A DNA stretch of 64,000 nucleotides from Lichenostomus cassidix (Eukaryota; Chordata; Aves; Passeriformes; Meliphagidae): positions 85,033,405-85,097,404 of the forward strand of contig CM039182.1 of the NCBI GenBank assembly GCA_008360975.2, in the 5' to 3' direction. Below are positions 25,396 through 37,340 of the stretch, piece by piece (the stretch's first letter is position 1; each line of letters starts with the position of its first letter). The notes below the pieces were generated by a model. It saw nothing but the letters and a program-made list of their open reading frames with translations. It made no database searches and was not told the origin of the DNA. The translations under genes were made by a program, and so were the position numbers.

Positions 25396-25525
25396 CCTAG
25401 TATTCAAACTAAGTCTTCCCTGACACAACTTGAGGTCATTTCCGCTTGTCCTATTCCTTGTTACTCGGGATAAGAGATCTATGTTCCACCTGGACACAAC
25501 CAAAGAGATACTGCAGGTATACAGA
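25396..25525 (-). mobile_element. CR1 LINE 3'-region fragment
   Basis: The + strand stretch from about 25400 (TATTCAAACTAAG) through CAACTTGAGGTCATTTCC and GCTTGTCCTATTCCTTGTTA to a CGGGATAAGAGA-like segment matches the reverse complement of the CR1 3' region. The part nearest the LINE 3' terminus is missing on the left and similarity fades on the right near 25525. It is an internal scrap of an old insertion. Edges are approximate. Confidence 0.7.
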
Positions 25526-28500
25526 TGATGGTTTTAAGAAAGCATTGATCTGTATAACTTGAGGCCTGTTCCCTTCATAAAAACTTCCCCTCCACATACA
25601 AAGCCACCTTGTCATCAGTGATAGCCCAATCCTGCTTCTCCCACAAAAGAGGTATCCCCTTGGAGTGGCAAAGTGTGAAATTTGTAATTCATGTGTAATG
25701 AAACTGCCGTAGTGTTCTTGGCTGGGAGTCTTGCACAGAGAAGGCCATAAGTTTGTAATGCAGATTTGTATTAATATGTAGTCTAGTATGTAGAAATAAA
25801 AGGTGGAGTTTGTAATGGATATTTGTTCAAACTGTTGTGACCTTATGGGTTCTGTGTTTTTTAAGTCAGGTGCATGGAATAGTGCAGGTGAACTAGAATA
25901 AGGAGCAAGAAACAGCTGAAAGAAACCATTATGCACTGATGCCAGTCTCCAGCACCACTTGTTGCCTCACAGAGGGAACTGAGAGGGAACTGAACATAAC
26001 TCATAGTAAAAACAAGAGTAATTGAGACTAAAAAGGGAGAAGAAGAGGTACTGGACTGAAACAGAGCCTGGGGAAAGGAGAAGAAAGACATTTCAGTAAA
26101 TGTTTAATTGTTTATCTTCTTGGGTATTTTCAGTTCCCAAATCAGTAAATTGAAGTTTGTCAATTGGCACTAAATTAAGTGAAACTCCTGAAATAAAAGA
26201 CTATCTCACCCACAGAAATGGTACTCATCAATGTGTACAATCCCTGTAGTCCTGGGCTGCAGGTAAAGGTGGAGAGAGAACTTCATCCCTACTCCAGATT
26301 TCAATGAGTTAGCTTTGTTTCTCTTGTTTTTCTTTCAACTTTCAGGATTGGACTGGTATATTTCTAAACACAATTTCTTTTTTTTTTTTTTGGTGGGATT
26401 CCAATTTTGGGTTTGAATTGAATGGTCAAAGAGAAAAACAACCACATAAACCTTTTCTCATGCAGCTCTGGTGTAGAGGGCATGTTTTTCATTCCTGCAG
26501 AAGCCCAGCTATATTTTGCAGTCCAAAGTTATAACACTAAATTTGCTCTTTGCCCTTTCATTCAGATTGTTTCTGAAGTTGGTTTTAGTACAGCTGAAGG
26601 GAGGTTATTTTACTTCTTATGTCAGAAACTCCCAAGAGCAAGAAGAATTGGAAGAAAGGTATCCAAATAGATAAAATAAGTCTCTCTCGGAGGAGTGTTA
26701 AAAGAGTGGTGGGGCAAGAATGCTGGATATATAAAGCCAACGAGACCACAACATTGAGAGAGCACCATAATTAAAAGTACTGAAGGAACATAAGAACATA
26801 ATAGGGAAATCAGTTACAGAAATCTGGTCCCCATAGAATTTGACTGCGGTACTTAGAGGATAGTAAGTGATATACTGAAAAACATATGGTCTTTGTGTTT
26901 AGGGACATAAGTAAACCTTCCTGTGATAGCAAATAAATTGGTAAAGTGCAAGAGACTGACCCTCTTCTGTTGAGTTGATGCATCAAAAATAAACGAATAA
27001 GAAAGAGTCAAACCTCCCTTGCTTAGACAAATGAAAAGATTCTGATCACCAGCAAGGAATCAGGCCTGATGTATTTCAACAGAGTGTATTAGGAAGTATT
27101 CAGGCACAACCAAATGAAGAAGTGTGGCCTCATACTCTGACCTGTTCCTAATACAGACCTTGAATTATCTGTTCCAGCATTGGAAAGATGAGTGAATGGG
27201 TTTCCACTGAAAAAAAAATATTTAGCTTGAGAGGAATTCCTTGAGAGGAAGGAAATCAAATGTTTGCTTCTTAGCCAAGACTTGGTTGCCAAAACAGATT
27301 GGCCCTTTGGCCCCATTTGCCAGTTCTGACAGAGATGGTGAAATGTTTTTCTGTACTTCCTAAGGCAAGCTCCCAGCAAAACTGGTGAAGATTCATCTCT
27401 AAAAATCTACTCTTTTCATGTCGTTTCTATGAGGCATATGAATATTATCTTGCTAATGGGTTTTAAACGCATCTCAGTAGGATATTAAATGTGGATTTGC
27501 ATGGATAACTTTAGTGGTTTTGAAATGACATTTAATCTCAGGTAACCACTCAGAATTCAGTGTCAGGGTCTGTGTGCATGTACATGGATCCCAGCAGATT
27601 CTTGGACTATTCTCATCTAATAGTATTTTTAATTCTTTTGGGCCCTTTTTTTCTTTCCTTTTTAATTGTCTTGTTTTGCTTATTGAAACAGATGCACACT
27701 ATTTCCCTCCTAAATTTTTTTGTTTATTGTATGTGCAATAAAAAGGTCACTTTTCACATTTCCTCTCTCCAGGCCCAGCATCAAAGAGATCTGCCTAGGC
27801 AGGAGATGTACCTAATCTCCTAGATCTAATACCAGTGGGGGGGTGGTCTCAAAACCCTCTGACCAACATCCACCAATTTTAAGTGACTCCAGAGTGAGCA
27901 GTCTTCTGCCTAACAAGATGTTCTACTTGCCATAGTACAGTACCTTCACGAAGTTTTTAGCGGACAGAGAGAAAGATAATTTTTGAATAACAGAGGCCAA
28001 GAGCTAAAAATTAATTATTTTTTCTGGGTGGTCTTGTTAGTAAGAAAACAGCAGGTCTTTGGTGGACTCAGTGCTTTTATAAAATCCCAGCTAACTCCTA
28101 AGAAGCCAATAGCAACTTCCAGAACTCCAGGCTATGTGTCCATTCCCAAGCAGAATAGGCATATCTCTAATGTGGTCCTCTAATTGTGGTAGAACAGATG
28201 TCACTCATAACTGAAGTCAGTCTGGAAAAATGTAGAAACTTCCAGCAATGGGATGCTTTGGAGTGACAACACAAAGCTCAACTCTATGACCTGGCTATGG
28301 GTAGTCTGAGAGCAAAGAATATTATTTTTCTTCCATTGACCTTTCATATAAGGCTGACCATGGACCTTTAATCATGGTGCCCCACTGGTAGTCCATAAAA
28401 ACAGACTTACTGGAATTTGTAATGAAAAAGCTTCTTAATTCAGACAGCTTTCACTGTATCTCAAGATTCTGAATTGGATTCTGTTTGCCAAGGTCAAATC

Positions 28501-31500
28501 CAGAAATTGGGTGGACTGTGGAGACTTTGTCCTCAATAATGTCACACATTTATACACTTTAATATTTGACATACAAAGATGGGATTAATTTCAGTTTTTT
28601 GAACCAACACTGAGTATGGTTGAAGTATGGATCTGTATCACAGAAACTTACGCACAGCAATGCAAGTATAAGATTTACTGTGGTAGGAATATAGTTTTGC
28701 TATATTGGATAAGCAGAATGGGTGCAGGGAGGAGAGGAGATAACATTCCAAACAAACCTTGCAGTGTTCGTTGGAGAGAAGAGATGTAACTGCAAACAGA
28801 GCCTGCAAAAATGTTTAAAAAAAGAAGTAATAATAAGATGAGGATAGAAAGGTTGAAAACTACGGTAGAGAACTTCACAACCAATGACGCATGTATCTTT
28901 ATGTCCTGAAGGCAAGTCCACCACAGAGAATTTCTCAGTCTTTCTCCAGATCACAGTAGAACAGGAGTGACACCTCCCCCAAATTCTGATGGAAATCACT
29001 GTGGGTCATTGAATTAAAATACATTATTTAATCCCATTCATAAATTGATTGTAGTCTCTCTGGAGGCTGTTGTTCTTTGTTTATACCACTCCCACTGAAA
29101 AACTCTTCCCGAACTTAATATCCTTTATAAATTTCTTTCATAGCTAGTTTACACTTACTGGTCTTGTACCAACATCACCTTCCTGACTACTTCACAGCTT
29201 ATTCTTCCTGCTGCTTGTTTCCCAATGAACGTATTGAGAGTATCCTCTTCTCTTAACCTTTAAGCCAGTGATAACACAATTTTAAGTCTTGCCTGTAAGT
29301 AAAAGTGTCCACTCTTCTCACTAACCTTCTATCTCTTCTCTAGTTTGTTTGGAATATATCTTTCCCAAGAGTAGTAACAAAATCAACATGACTGCATCAC
29401 AAGGGTTACAGATGTTCTATATGTGACCAGTGGAAAAACACTTCTGAGTACAACTTAAAACTGCATCCCACAATTAGAGTGATTTAATGAGTACAGACGT
29501 AGCTCCTATTTAATAAATTCCCACTGTATGGCAGAAATTCTTGTTCATGACCTTGTGTTATATCCCCTTTTATCACAGTAAGTTCTTCTGGGTCATTTTA
29601 TCTCTTCTCTGTTTGAAACTCCTCTGTATTGACAGTAACTTACAGGTTCATTTCAATTCATTAAGTATATATATAATGCATATGCTACTTACTTTAAATG
29701 GAGATCTGTCCCAGAATTAATCATTTAAGGTCTACTTTATGGCTCGGGGACACATTATATCTTGGAATTGTAATATGATTATTCACATAATACAAAGCAC
29801 TGTCAATAATAGCCAGAATGCCCTCACAGGAGGAGGGGGAAGGAGGAAAGACTGACCTTTTGAATATTGTATTTAGTATGTACCACTTATAGGAAGTTAA
29901 TACACAACGTATTACCCATAAACCTACCATAAAGATTGTCTAGTCTGATTACTGCAGAGGCAAGCTCACGTGTCAGAAACTGTCCAGCCCTACTAGCCTG
30001 GTTTGCTTTCTACTGTATGAGCCATGCAGCCATTTTTCCCTGTCTCACTGAAACAAATAAGCCTGTAGTACAACCCCAGTGAATTTCTCCATCTTTACTA
30101 AGCTGCAGAAATCAGCAACATGCTCATGCAGAGGCACACAATAGCTGCACACCTGCAGCTTTATTTAAAGTTTCGACTCCCTGCATGAAATCTTGAACAT
30201 TTTATTCAGTTTGTTTTGGTAATTTGGTGTAATCTAAATAGACTGAAAAATATATTGACTAAGGTTAAAAGGAAAAAGTAGCATATGTTCCTAACTGTGC
30301 CTTTATATTACTCAAAGATTCTTATTTGTTAGTTGAGAAAATGCCCTTTGTTGTTGAGCTGCTACAGTAGGAAGCAGATGGCTGTTTAAATCCCAGAATT
30401 CCCACCAGAAAATGTGAACAGATGTCTGTAAGCAGAAATAGAAAAAAAAAAATCTTTCTGTAAGTCCATACACTGGGAACAGAGCTATTTATGAGATTTT
30501 ACAAAAATCTGTCTACTTCCATAAGCCAATAAAACACTTTGTCTCCTTTTATCTTCTCCCCTTCTTCCCCCTCACTTTAAAAGTACCCACCTGTAACATG
30601 GATGGGGCTTTGATAAAACAGCCCAACTTTTATGAGTGCAGGAATAGTCCTAGTAACACACTTGGCAACTTGATGTGTCTGTATTCCTCAAAATGATAGC
30701 TTCTTTTCGATATTTGTTGATATTACGGGTACAAAATCTGTCATTTACACAAGAGCTGTACTACAGAGCAAGGCTCAATGCAAAATAGACTCAATTTCAA
30801 AAGGCTTAGCCATTAAAAAAGAGCACAGATGAAGGTGGACAAGGTTGAATGTTCAGCAGAGGTTTTGCTAACATAACATAGCCTAAATCCTATGTCTATT
30901 TCAAATATTATTTTTCCTTCCTTGTTTTTCAGAGTTTTGTATCCATTATACTAGAAAGGAAGACTGCTTACCCTTAATGACACCATTTCACCTCTAACAG
31001 TACATAAAATTTAATGCACGAACATGCAGCAAAAGATTGACAGCTGCCCAAAGGCACCATTTAGTGTCATGGATGCATAACAGAAGTTCAGAGTTTTGAG
31101 AGGGGAAGAAAACCAGATGTAAAATACAGACTTTATAATATGATACCCTTTGGAGATTACAGAATATAAAACCAGTTTAAACTCAGTTTTTGTGCCCTTA
31201 AGGATTTCTCTCTGATTCTCTCCTACAGTTGACTTTCAGACCTTAGAACAAACAGAACCACATAGGAGATTTTTTATGAAGTTGCTGAGAAATAAAGTAT
31301 CTTTATGACAGTTATAAGCAACATGAGGAAAACAGTCCTAGATTCACATATGAAACAATGGGTTTCCAGACATCAGAATGTGCTCTTGGGAATACCATCA
31401 ACTCACTGCTCAGTAGTGGTCAGAAAAGCAAATCAAGGCTAGGAATTACTAAGGAAGGACTAAATAACAAAATGGATGCTATCATTCTCAAATTGTGCCT

Positions 31501-31927
31501 GATCGTGGCTGAACACCACAGACAACACCGGCCTTCCTTTTCCCTCCAGAGAGGCTTCAGAGAAGGTTTTATGCAATGGCTTCTAAAAGAAAAAAAACAA
31601 ACAAACAAATCCCAACAAATTAGGATATGACAGATGTCTGTAAAATCTGTGAATAATGATAGGAATTGATAGACAGGAATTGATTGCTCTCTGCTCCTCC
31701 CAATGTGAGGGCTGCATGCCTTCAACAAAGTTACCAGTTGCACAGCTCAGAGTATGCAGAAAGGCCTGATTCTTCACACAGCAGGTACTGAAGATGTAGA
31801 ATGTACTCTGGTATGTGATGTATGTTAACCTTTTACACCAAATGTGAAAAAAATGACTGGGTAAGTTCATGGGTAAATCCACTGAGAGAGTATATATGCA
31901 TAGAAGCCCTATGCTAAAAATATTAGA
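25526..31927. other. Unique DNA, no gene seen
   Basis: No exon, RNA gene or transposon recognised. A 161-codon minus frame (25451-25936) starts upstream and runs into CR1 sequence, and shows no known domain. An 11-bp tandem duplication lies at 25971-25992 and a T14 run at 26378-26391. The remainder is ordinary AT-rich DNA. Confidence 0.6.
25971..25992 (+). repeat. 11-bp exact tandem duplication
   Basis: AGAGGGAACTG occurs twice head-to-tail. Local slippage duplication. Confidence 0.9.
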
Positions 31928-32438
31928 CTAGACTAGACCGTTTCACTTGTAAGCGAGCTACAACGATCATCTAATCCAACTGCCTGACCAGCTGAGGGCT
32001 GAACAGAAGTCAAAACATATTATTAAGAGCATTGTCTGACTGCCTCTTAAACACTGACAGGCTTGGGCCATCAACCACCTCTCTAGGAAGCCTTTTCCAG
32101 TGTTAGATCTCCTGGTTGGTAGAGAAATGTTTTATAATGTCCACTCTAAAGCTCTCTTGGCACAGCTTTGAATCATTCCCATTCATCCAGCCACTGTAAC
32201 CCAGGGAGAAGAGCTCAGCATCTCCCTCTCCACTTCCCTCCTCAGATTGCTGCAGAGCAAGGAGGTTGCTCCTCAGACTCCTTTTCTCCAAATCAAACAA
32301 GATCAAATGTCACAGGCACTCCACATAGGACATTCCTTCCAGCCCTTTCACCACCTTTTTGCCCTCCTCTGGATGCATTCATGGACTTTCACATCCTTCT
32401 TAAATCATGGGGTCCAGAAAGCAGCAGGCTCAGTTCGA
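31928..32438 (-). mobile_element. CR1 LINE 3' part, minus orientation (main arm of an inverted insertion)
   Basis: The + strand runs through typical antisense CR1 3' sequence: GATCATCTAATCCAACTGCC, CTGACAGGCTTGGGCCATCA, ACCTCTCTAGGAAGCC, GGACATTCCTTCCAGCCCTT and CACATCCTTCTTAAATCATG. About 500 bp of the element's 3' region is present, diverged but almost continuous. Close to 32438 the antisense match ends abruptly and a sense-orientation CR1 piece begins. It contains no functional open frame. Confidence 0.88.
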
Positions 32439-32555
32439 GTAAACAGTGTGTGCCCTGGCAGCCCAGAGTCCAAACTCCATCCTGGGCTGCATCAAACACA
32501 ACATGACCAGCCAGCCAAAAGATGTGATCCTGCTGTTGCGTTCAGTGTTGCTGCT
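32439..32555 (+). mobile_element. CR1 LINE segment in inverted (sense) orientation
   Basis: The + strand here reads sense CR1: CAGTGTGTGCCCTGGCAGCC, CATCCTGGGCTGCATC, GATGTGATCCTGCTG, TTCAGTGTTG. In frame it gives an ORF2 C-terminal-like peptide, CALAAQSPNSILGCIKHN. In the intact element this part lies directly 5' of the segment present, reversed, at 31928-32438. The two pieces are adjacent in the element but opposite in direction, which is the signature of a 5' inversion during insertion. Confidence 0.8.
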
Positions 32556-33530
32556 TGAAAAACGTTTGAAGGCTGAGCGAAGACTGAGCTTGTTCTGCTC
32601 TTGTTTTCTGACATTTCAGCACTGTCAGGGACAGGATTCTGTACCAAACAAATCTTTGGTCTGGCTCAGGTTGGTTCTCTGCTGTGCTGTGCAGAGGTCC
32701 CCACAGCCTAGGCAGATATTTAATGCTACACAGATGGACTGTAGAAAAGATTAAGAGTTTCTGTTCTGCCATTCAGTGAGCAGCTACAGACATCTCCCTA
32801 ATACAATAGAAAAGAAAAGAGGATCAGAGCAATGGTAAGCATAAAAGGTGTATGTAAATCATAGTTTTTGATAGAGAAATTCTGAACGCTATTGGGTTGC
32901 AAATATATCCTCCCAAAACTCACAAATATAGCCTTTAGATACGTACATTCCATGTGGCATACATGAGAACTTTTGACAGCAGCTGCATGCTTTCAGAGAT
33001 AAAAGAAGAAATAAATGTAAAAATGGAATTATTTTCAAAAGCACAGCTAGAAACAGACACCTGATTAGATAGAGTGTCTTGACTTTTTTTAATAAAACTG
33101 GGGGAAATGTTGTAAAAAGAGCAGGTATCAAGCAAAATCATTTTTCAAAGCAACTAATTTTCTAATAAAAGAACATGCAAAGAAGCATTCTCTTCTTATT
33201 AAATACTAAGATAACATATCAGCATGTTTGGCAAAGCTGATAATCTGAGTGGAAACCATTGACATTGGCAAACCCTCAAAAGATTATTATTTCAAGAATT
33301 GTAGCTTTATGGTCTTGGTATCAGACTTAGTTTGTGATGAAAAGCTGAAGTTGTGAATCACACAGATTAAGGAGTTTTTTTCTGTAGGATTAAATGAAAA
33401 TAATGAATTCATAAATCCATGCCAGTGGTAACCAGAAATCCATAATTCACCTTAGAGCTATGAATTTCAGTGGGGTATGCTTTTTAAACAAAGTTTTATC
33501 ATGTCCACCCCCAGTTCCAGAGGAGGATTA

Positions 33531-33537
<7 letters not shown>

Positions 33538-33561
<24 letters not shown>

Positions 33562-33562
33562 A
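33538..33562 (+). repeat. A25 homopolymer
   Basis: The longest homopolymer in the window. No poly(A) signal, retrogene body or flanking duplication is evident beside it, so a simple slippage tract is the best reading. Confidence 0.9.
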
Positions 33563-35830
33563 CCAGGAGGACACAGTCAAAATGTCCTGTTACTTCAGAT
33601 TAACTCATAATCAATCTTCTTTGCGACTCAGCTGGTCTGCTGGGTTTTTTTTCAACTATTAGCTCTCCTAGGTTTTGACTTTGATTAAGAAGTATTTATT
33701 TAATACTTCTTTCTGCAGAAACTATGTTCCTCATTTCTTGCTAGGGAAAAGAAACACTTAAGTCATCCACAAAATGAAAGGGTTTTTCTGCACCTTTCCA
33801 TGTCATTTTCCTCCAAGAACTTTTCAGTACGTAATGACAATTATTGGCAGCAGGGTTAACTTGACATAGACCCATCATTTCTTTTACTCCACAATCAAGA
33901 GATGCCAGGATAATATTTATGAGGATGCACTAATTTCAAGATTTCCTTTAATGCTTCTTCATGCAATTTTTTTGTAAAGCAAACTAACCATATGGAAAAG
34001 TATTTGCTGGATCTGTGAGTGGGAGGGAAATGCCCAGGCTTTCTAATACAGAAACAGTTTGAAATAACCAACAACATTGTTTACTAAATTGATGCTACTC
34101 CCTAAGGAGTATCTGACAGCTATCATATGCCAAGCTATCATGTCAAGGGATCTAAGTGACACTCACAGAAGTATAAGTAGTTCTTTATTACTAATTAGCC
34201 ATGTGGTTGGCTTTGAGATCTTTCGGCAAGAGCTGTTGTTCTCAGAATGTGGGTTAATGTACAGAACCCATATCTTCAGCATTCATTGCAAGCCAGACAT
34301 TCATACAAGGAAGAGGTGTCATAGCAGGAACAAATATCGAGTTGTGGAAGTCATAAAGGGAAAGGAAACAGTAATTTCAGCAAATCAAGCACTCATGTTA
34401 AGTAGATGGTCTACAAAGCATTCAATATTAATATTTCTGTAAAGCTGAAACCAATAAAATCACAGCTCAGATGGTCCATAATCTGATCCTTGTTTTCAGG
34501 CCATGGGCAGAACTGCTGTTTTGAACCCCAGAATTAAGATTTCTGTCTTTTCCATAAATGGTGGAACAGGTCTTCTGTAGCCACCCAGCACTGGGTGAGA
34601 AAACAGAAAAAATTAAGTTGTTCCCATGATGAAATTAATTCCTAAAAAAATCCCAACAAACAAAAAAAAATTTAATACATCATGCTTGAAGGAACTACCC
34701 TATTTATTCAACAATACAGAATTGTTCAGCACTATGCAAAGTGCAAAATGTCTGAGAATTTGCTTTCTGTTGAACCCAAAATAAAAAGTTCAATTAGACT
34801 TAGCCAGATTTTTACAGGATTAGCATAAAGCAGAAAATTTCCATTGAATTAGTGGTCTGAATGTCATTAGAGAAACAATCCAAGCTAGTTGAAGGCTCAT
34901 GCCAGTTCCAGAATAATAGATCCGAAAGACAGCTTGAAACCTGAAGCACCACTCCTTCAAATTTCTACTCCTTCCCCCTACCCTGACAATCAAGTAAATA
35001 CAATTTACTCCTCTCCAACCTCCTCCCACTAGTTCCTCCCCATCCCCAATCTTTTCTCCCCAGCCTTTATTTTCACTTGAATTAAAACAGGAGAGTTTTC
35101 CTCCAGAGTGAACCTGACGGGAGTCAGACAAGTCAGAAGTTTGCTTCACAAACACAGATGCTGGGTGTCAACAGGTGCCAAATACAACTTTGCCCTACAT
35201 GGAAAAAGGATATGTACCCCATATGCACTTGCAGGAATTGAGACAGTACTGTAACCTTCTTTTCTTTCTGAAGATACAGAAATGAGGCAAAGATGTTTTT
35301 GAGACAGAGAGAATAATGAAAGATGGGGTCCTGGCTACTTAGAGAGGCATGAGAGGAGATTCCTTCCCCTCTCCTCCTTCCTGAAAAGAGCTAAATAGAA
35401 AGTACAACAGAAGTCAACTGCTTCTTTCAGGATCTGCCTAAATTACTTTTACAATGCAATGTTTGTTGTAACAGAGGCCTTATCTAAGATGTACAATCAG
35501 GTGAGCTGGAAAACCTATATAAAACATTTTTTTTACATTTAGCTTATGACCCAGCTGCATTCATCTCCAGACATTTTATGCTGGTAGGGGCAGTAATTGT
35601 TTCATCCATCAAACTTCTTTTCTAACCCACCACAAGGACTTCCTCATTCTAACTTCAGCCTCGCAGAAGTAAGCTCTCTGTGTCGCACATTCAGTGTTTT
35701 CCACAATAGCAAAATAGCAAGTCATCTTTGTGGAAAAGTTAAAGAATGTGGCAGAGCACAAAATTTTTCAAAGAAAAAAAATCGAAATCTAGACTTGGTT
35801 AGGTTTGTTTGGGGTTTTTGGGGGTTTTTC

Positions 35831-35850
35831 TTTGTTTTTGTTTTTGTTTT
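35831..35850 (+). repeat. (GTTTTT)n simple repeat
   Basis: T-rich run of GTTTTT units preceded by G-rich/T-rich low-complexity sequence. No associated element seen. Confidence 0.8.
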
Positions 35851-37325
35851 CATTTTAACCACTGTGAGAGACTCTGTTGTTGGATATTTAGTGCTAGTGA
35901 CCAGATTATTTTAAAAGAGCAACTATAGCATGCAGTAACTAGTCTTTTTTCTCCTTTTTTTCATAATACAGTATCCATCACATACAGACATTCACATCAC
36001 TTAGGAAACCAGGCCACTGGCACTAAGTGTTTAATTTCTGCCACTGTTGTAATTTCTTGATGCCTGTCTCCCTGAACTGCTAGCTGGTTTACCATCTGCT
36101 TCCATGTGTGCAAATCTGCACCTCACTGACAATCTTATACAGGTTTGTCAAACTGCCTGGAGTTCTGTGGGTATCAACAGAACACAATATTAAAGAGGCT
36201 GTCAAAAGAGCATTAAATATATGACATAAACATAGTATACAAGATACTTTTTAGCAGGTTTTTGTTTAGATCCCTATTGCATAGACCAAGTCAGACTTCA
36301 AACAATAGAATTCAAGACTTCCCTTTTGCATCTAAGACTGCAGAGAACAAGCAATAATGTATGAAAAAAAAATCGTTTTAATTTTTCTTTAAATGAAATT
36401 ACATGTACAATCTGAGCCTTGAGGAGTATGTCTGTATAAACAAAGAGTTATTTCACAGAGGAAAAGGAAGACTTTTTTGTGAGGATATAATGCCAGAGTG
36501 AGTTTTTACAATATAACTCTGAAGACCTGGGCAAAACAGAATTGAAACATAAAGCTGTCTCACAGCTGATCATCAGAGGAGTTCTATGGAGCTATTCCAT
36601 ATGGCTTTAAAGCATTTGGGTGCTCTAGAGTTTGCTCATGCTCATTTCGATTTGCACTTGAATTCAAAATTAGAGATAACAGTTTGAAGTGAAATTAGTT
36701 CTCTGCATCTTACATGAGTGGAAGTCAGTCACAGTCCCATCTCTGGGCCAAGGTTGGAGATGGCAATAACAGGTCATGTGCATGGGAAGTAACAGTCTGT
36801 ACAGTGATGGAATATAGATGTTTTTTCTAAGTTCAGACAGTAATTTATTTCAAATACATTTGGGGCACACTGGGATTCAGGAAGTAATGTAAAGTGTACC
36901 TAGAGCTGCAGCAAGCAATAAAACAAAGTGAATCAGGGCTGCCCTGGATGGCAACGTTGCATTTCATGGTGGTTTTCCCACTACTTCATATCCTTATGTA
37001 GAAAAATACTGAGTCATCTAAAAATTAAACTAGATCTTGTCTTTCAGTCATATTAAGTGCTCAGTTTATCCTCTTAGATGATGTTCTACCAGGTATCTGC
37101 CACTTGGTACATTTTTGCTGCTTTAAAAGTATTTTCCATTTATGCAATGTTTTACATATTGGATGAAATGCATGAATGACAGGAAAAAAAAAGGATACTA
37201 AAAAGCTTATGATAGGTTTTGCTCAAGAAGGGATAAAATGTAAAATTAACGAAGGTTAGGCAAAGAATTGGAAAGAGAATATAAAGTGATCTGCCCATAT
37301 ATTCTGGCTCATGCATTATTTTTAC

Positions 37326-37340
37326 TTTTTTTTTTTTTTT
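37326..37340 (+). repeat. T15 homopolymer
   Basis: Uninterrupted T15. No adjacent retrogene or LINE end identified. Confidence 0.9.

Noticed and set aside
25045..25473. 142-codon plus-strand open frame
   Set aside because: Runs into an antisense CR1 fragment at its 3' part and overlaps another plus frame. Composition reflects GC-richer DNA, not a protein family.
25451..25936. 161-codon minus-strand open frame
   Set aside because: Its C-terminal end lies in CR1 sequence and the rest has no known domain. I also considered a solo LTR at about 25675-25870 because of AATAAA at 25795, but no TATA box, matching ends or target duplication could be found.
32446..32754. 102-codon plus-strand open frame
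   Set aside because: Its first third is CR1 ORF2 from the inverted segment and the rest is flanking DNA. Not a gene.
33538..33562. A25 run as the tail of a processed pseudogene
   Set aside because: No poly(A) signal, recognisable retrogene sequence or flanking duplication next to it.
34077..34442. 121-codon plus-strand open frame
   Set aside because: Length is expected a few times by chance in a window of this size. No domain, signal peptide or splice evidence.
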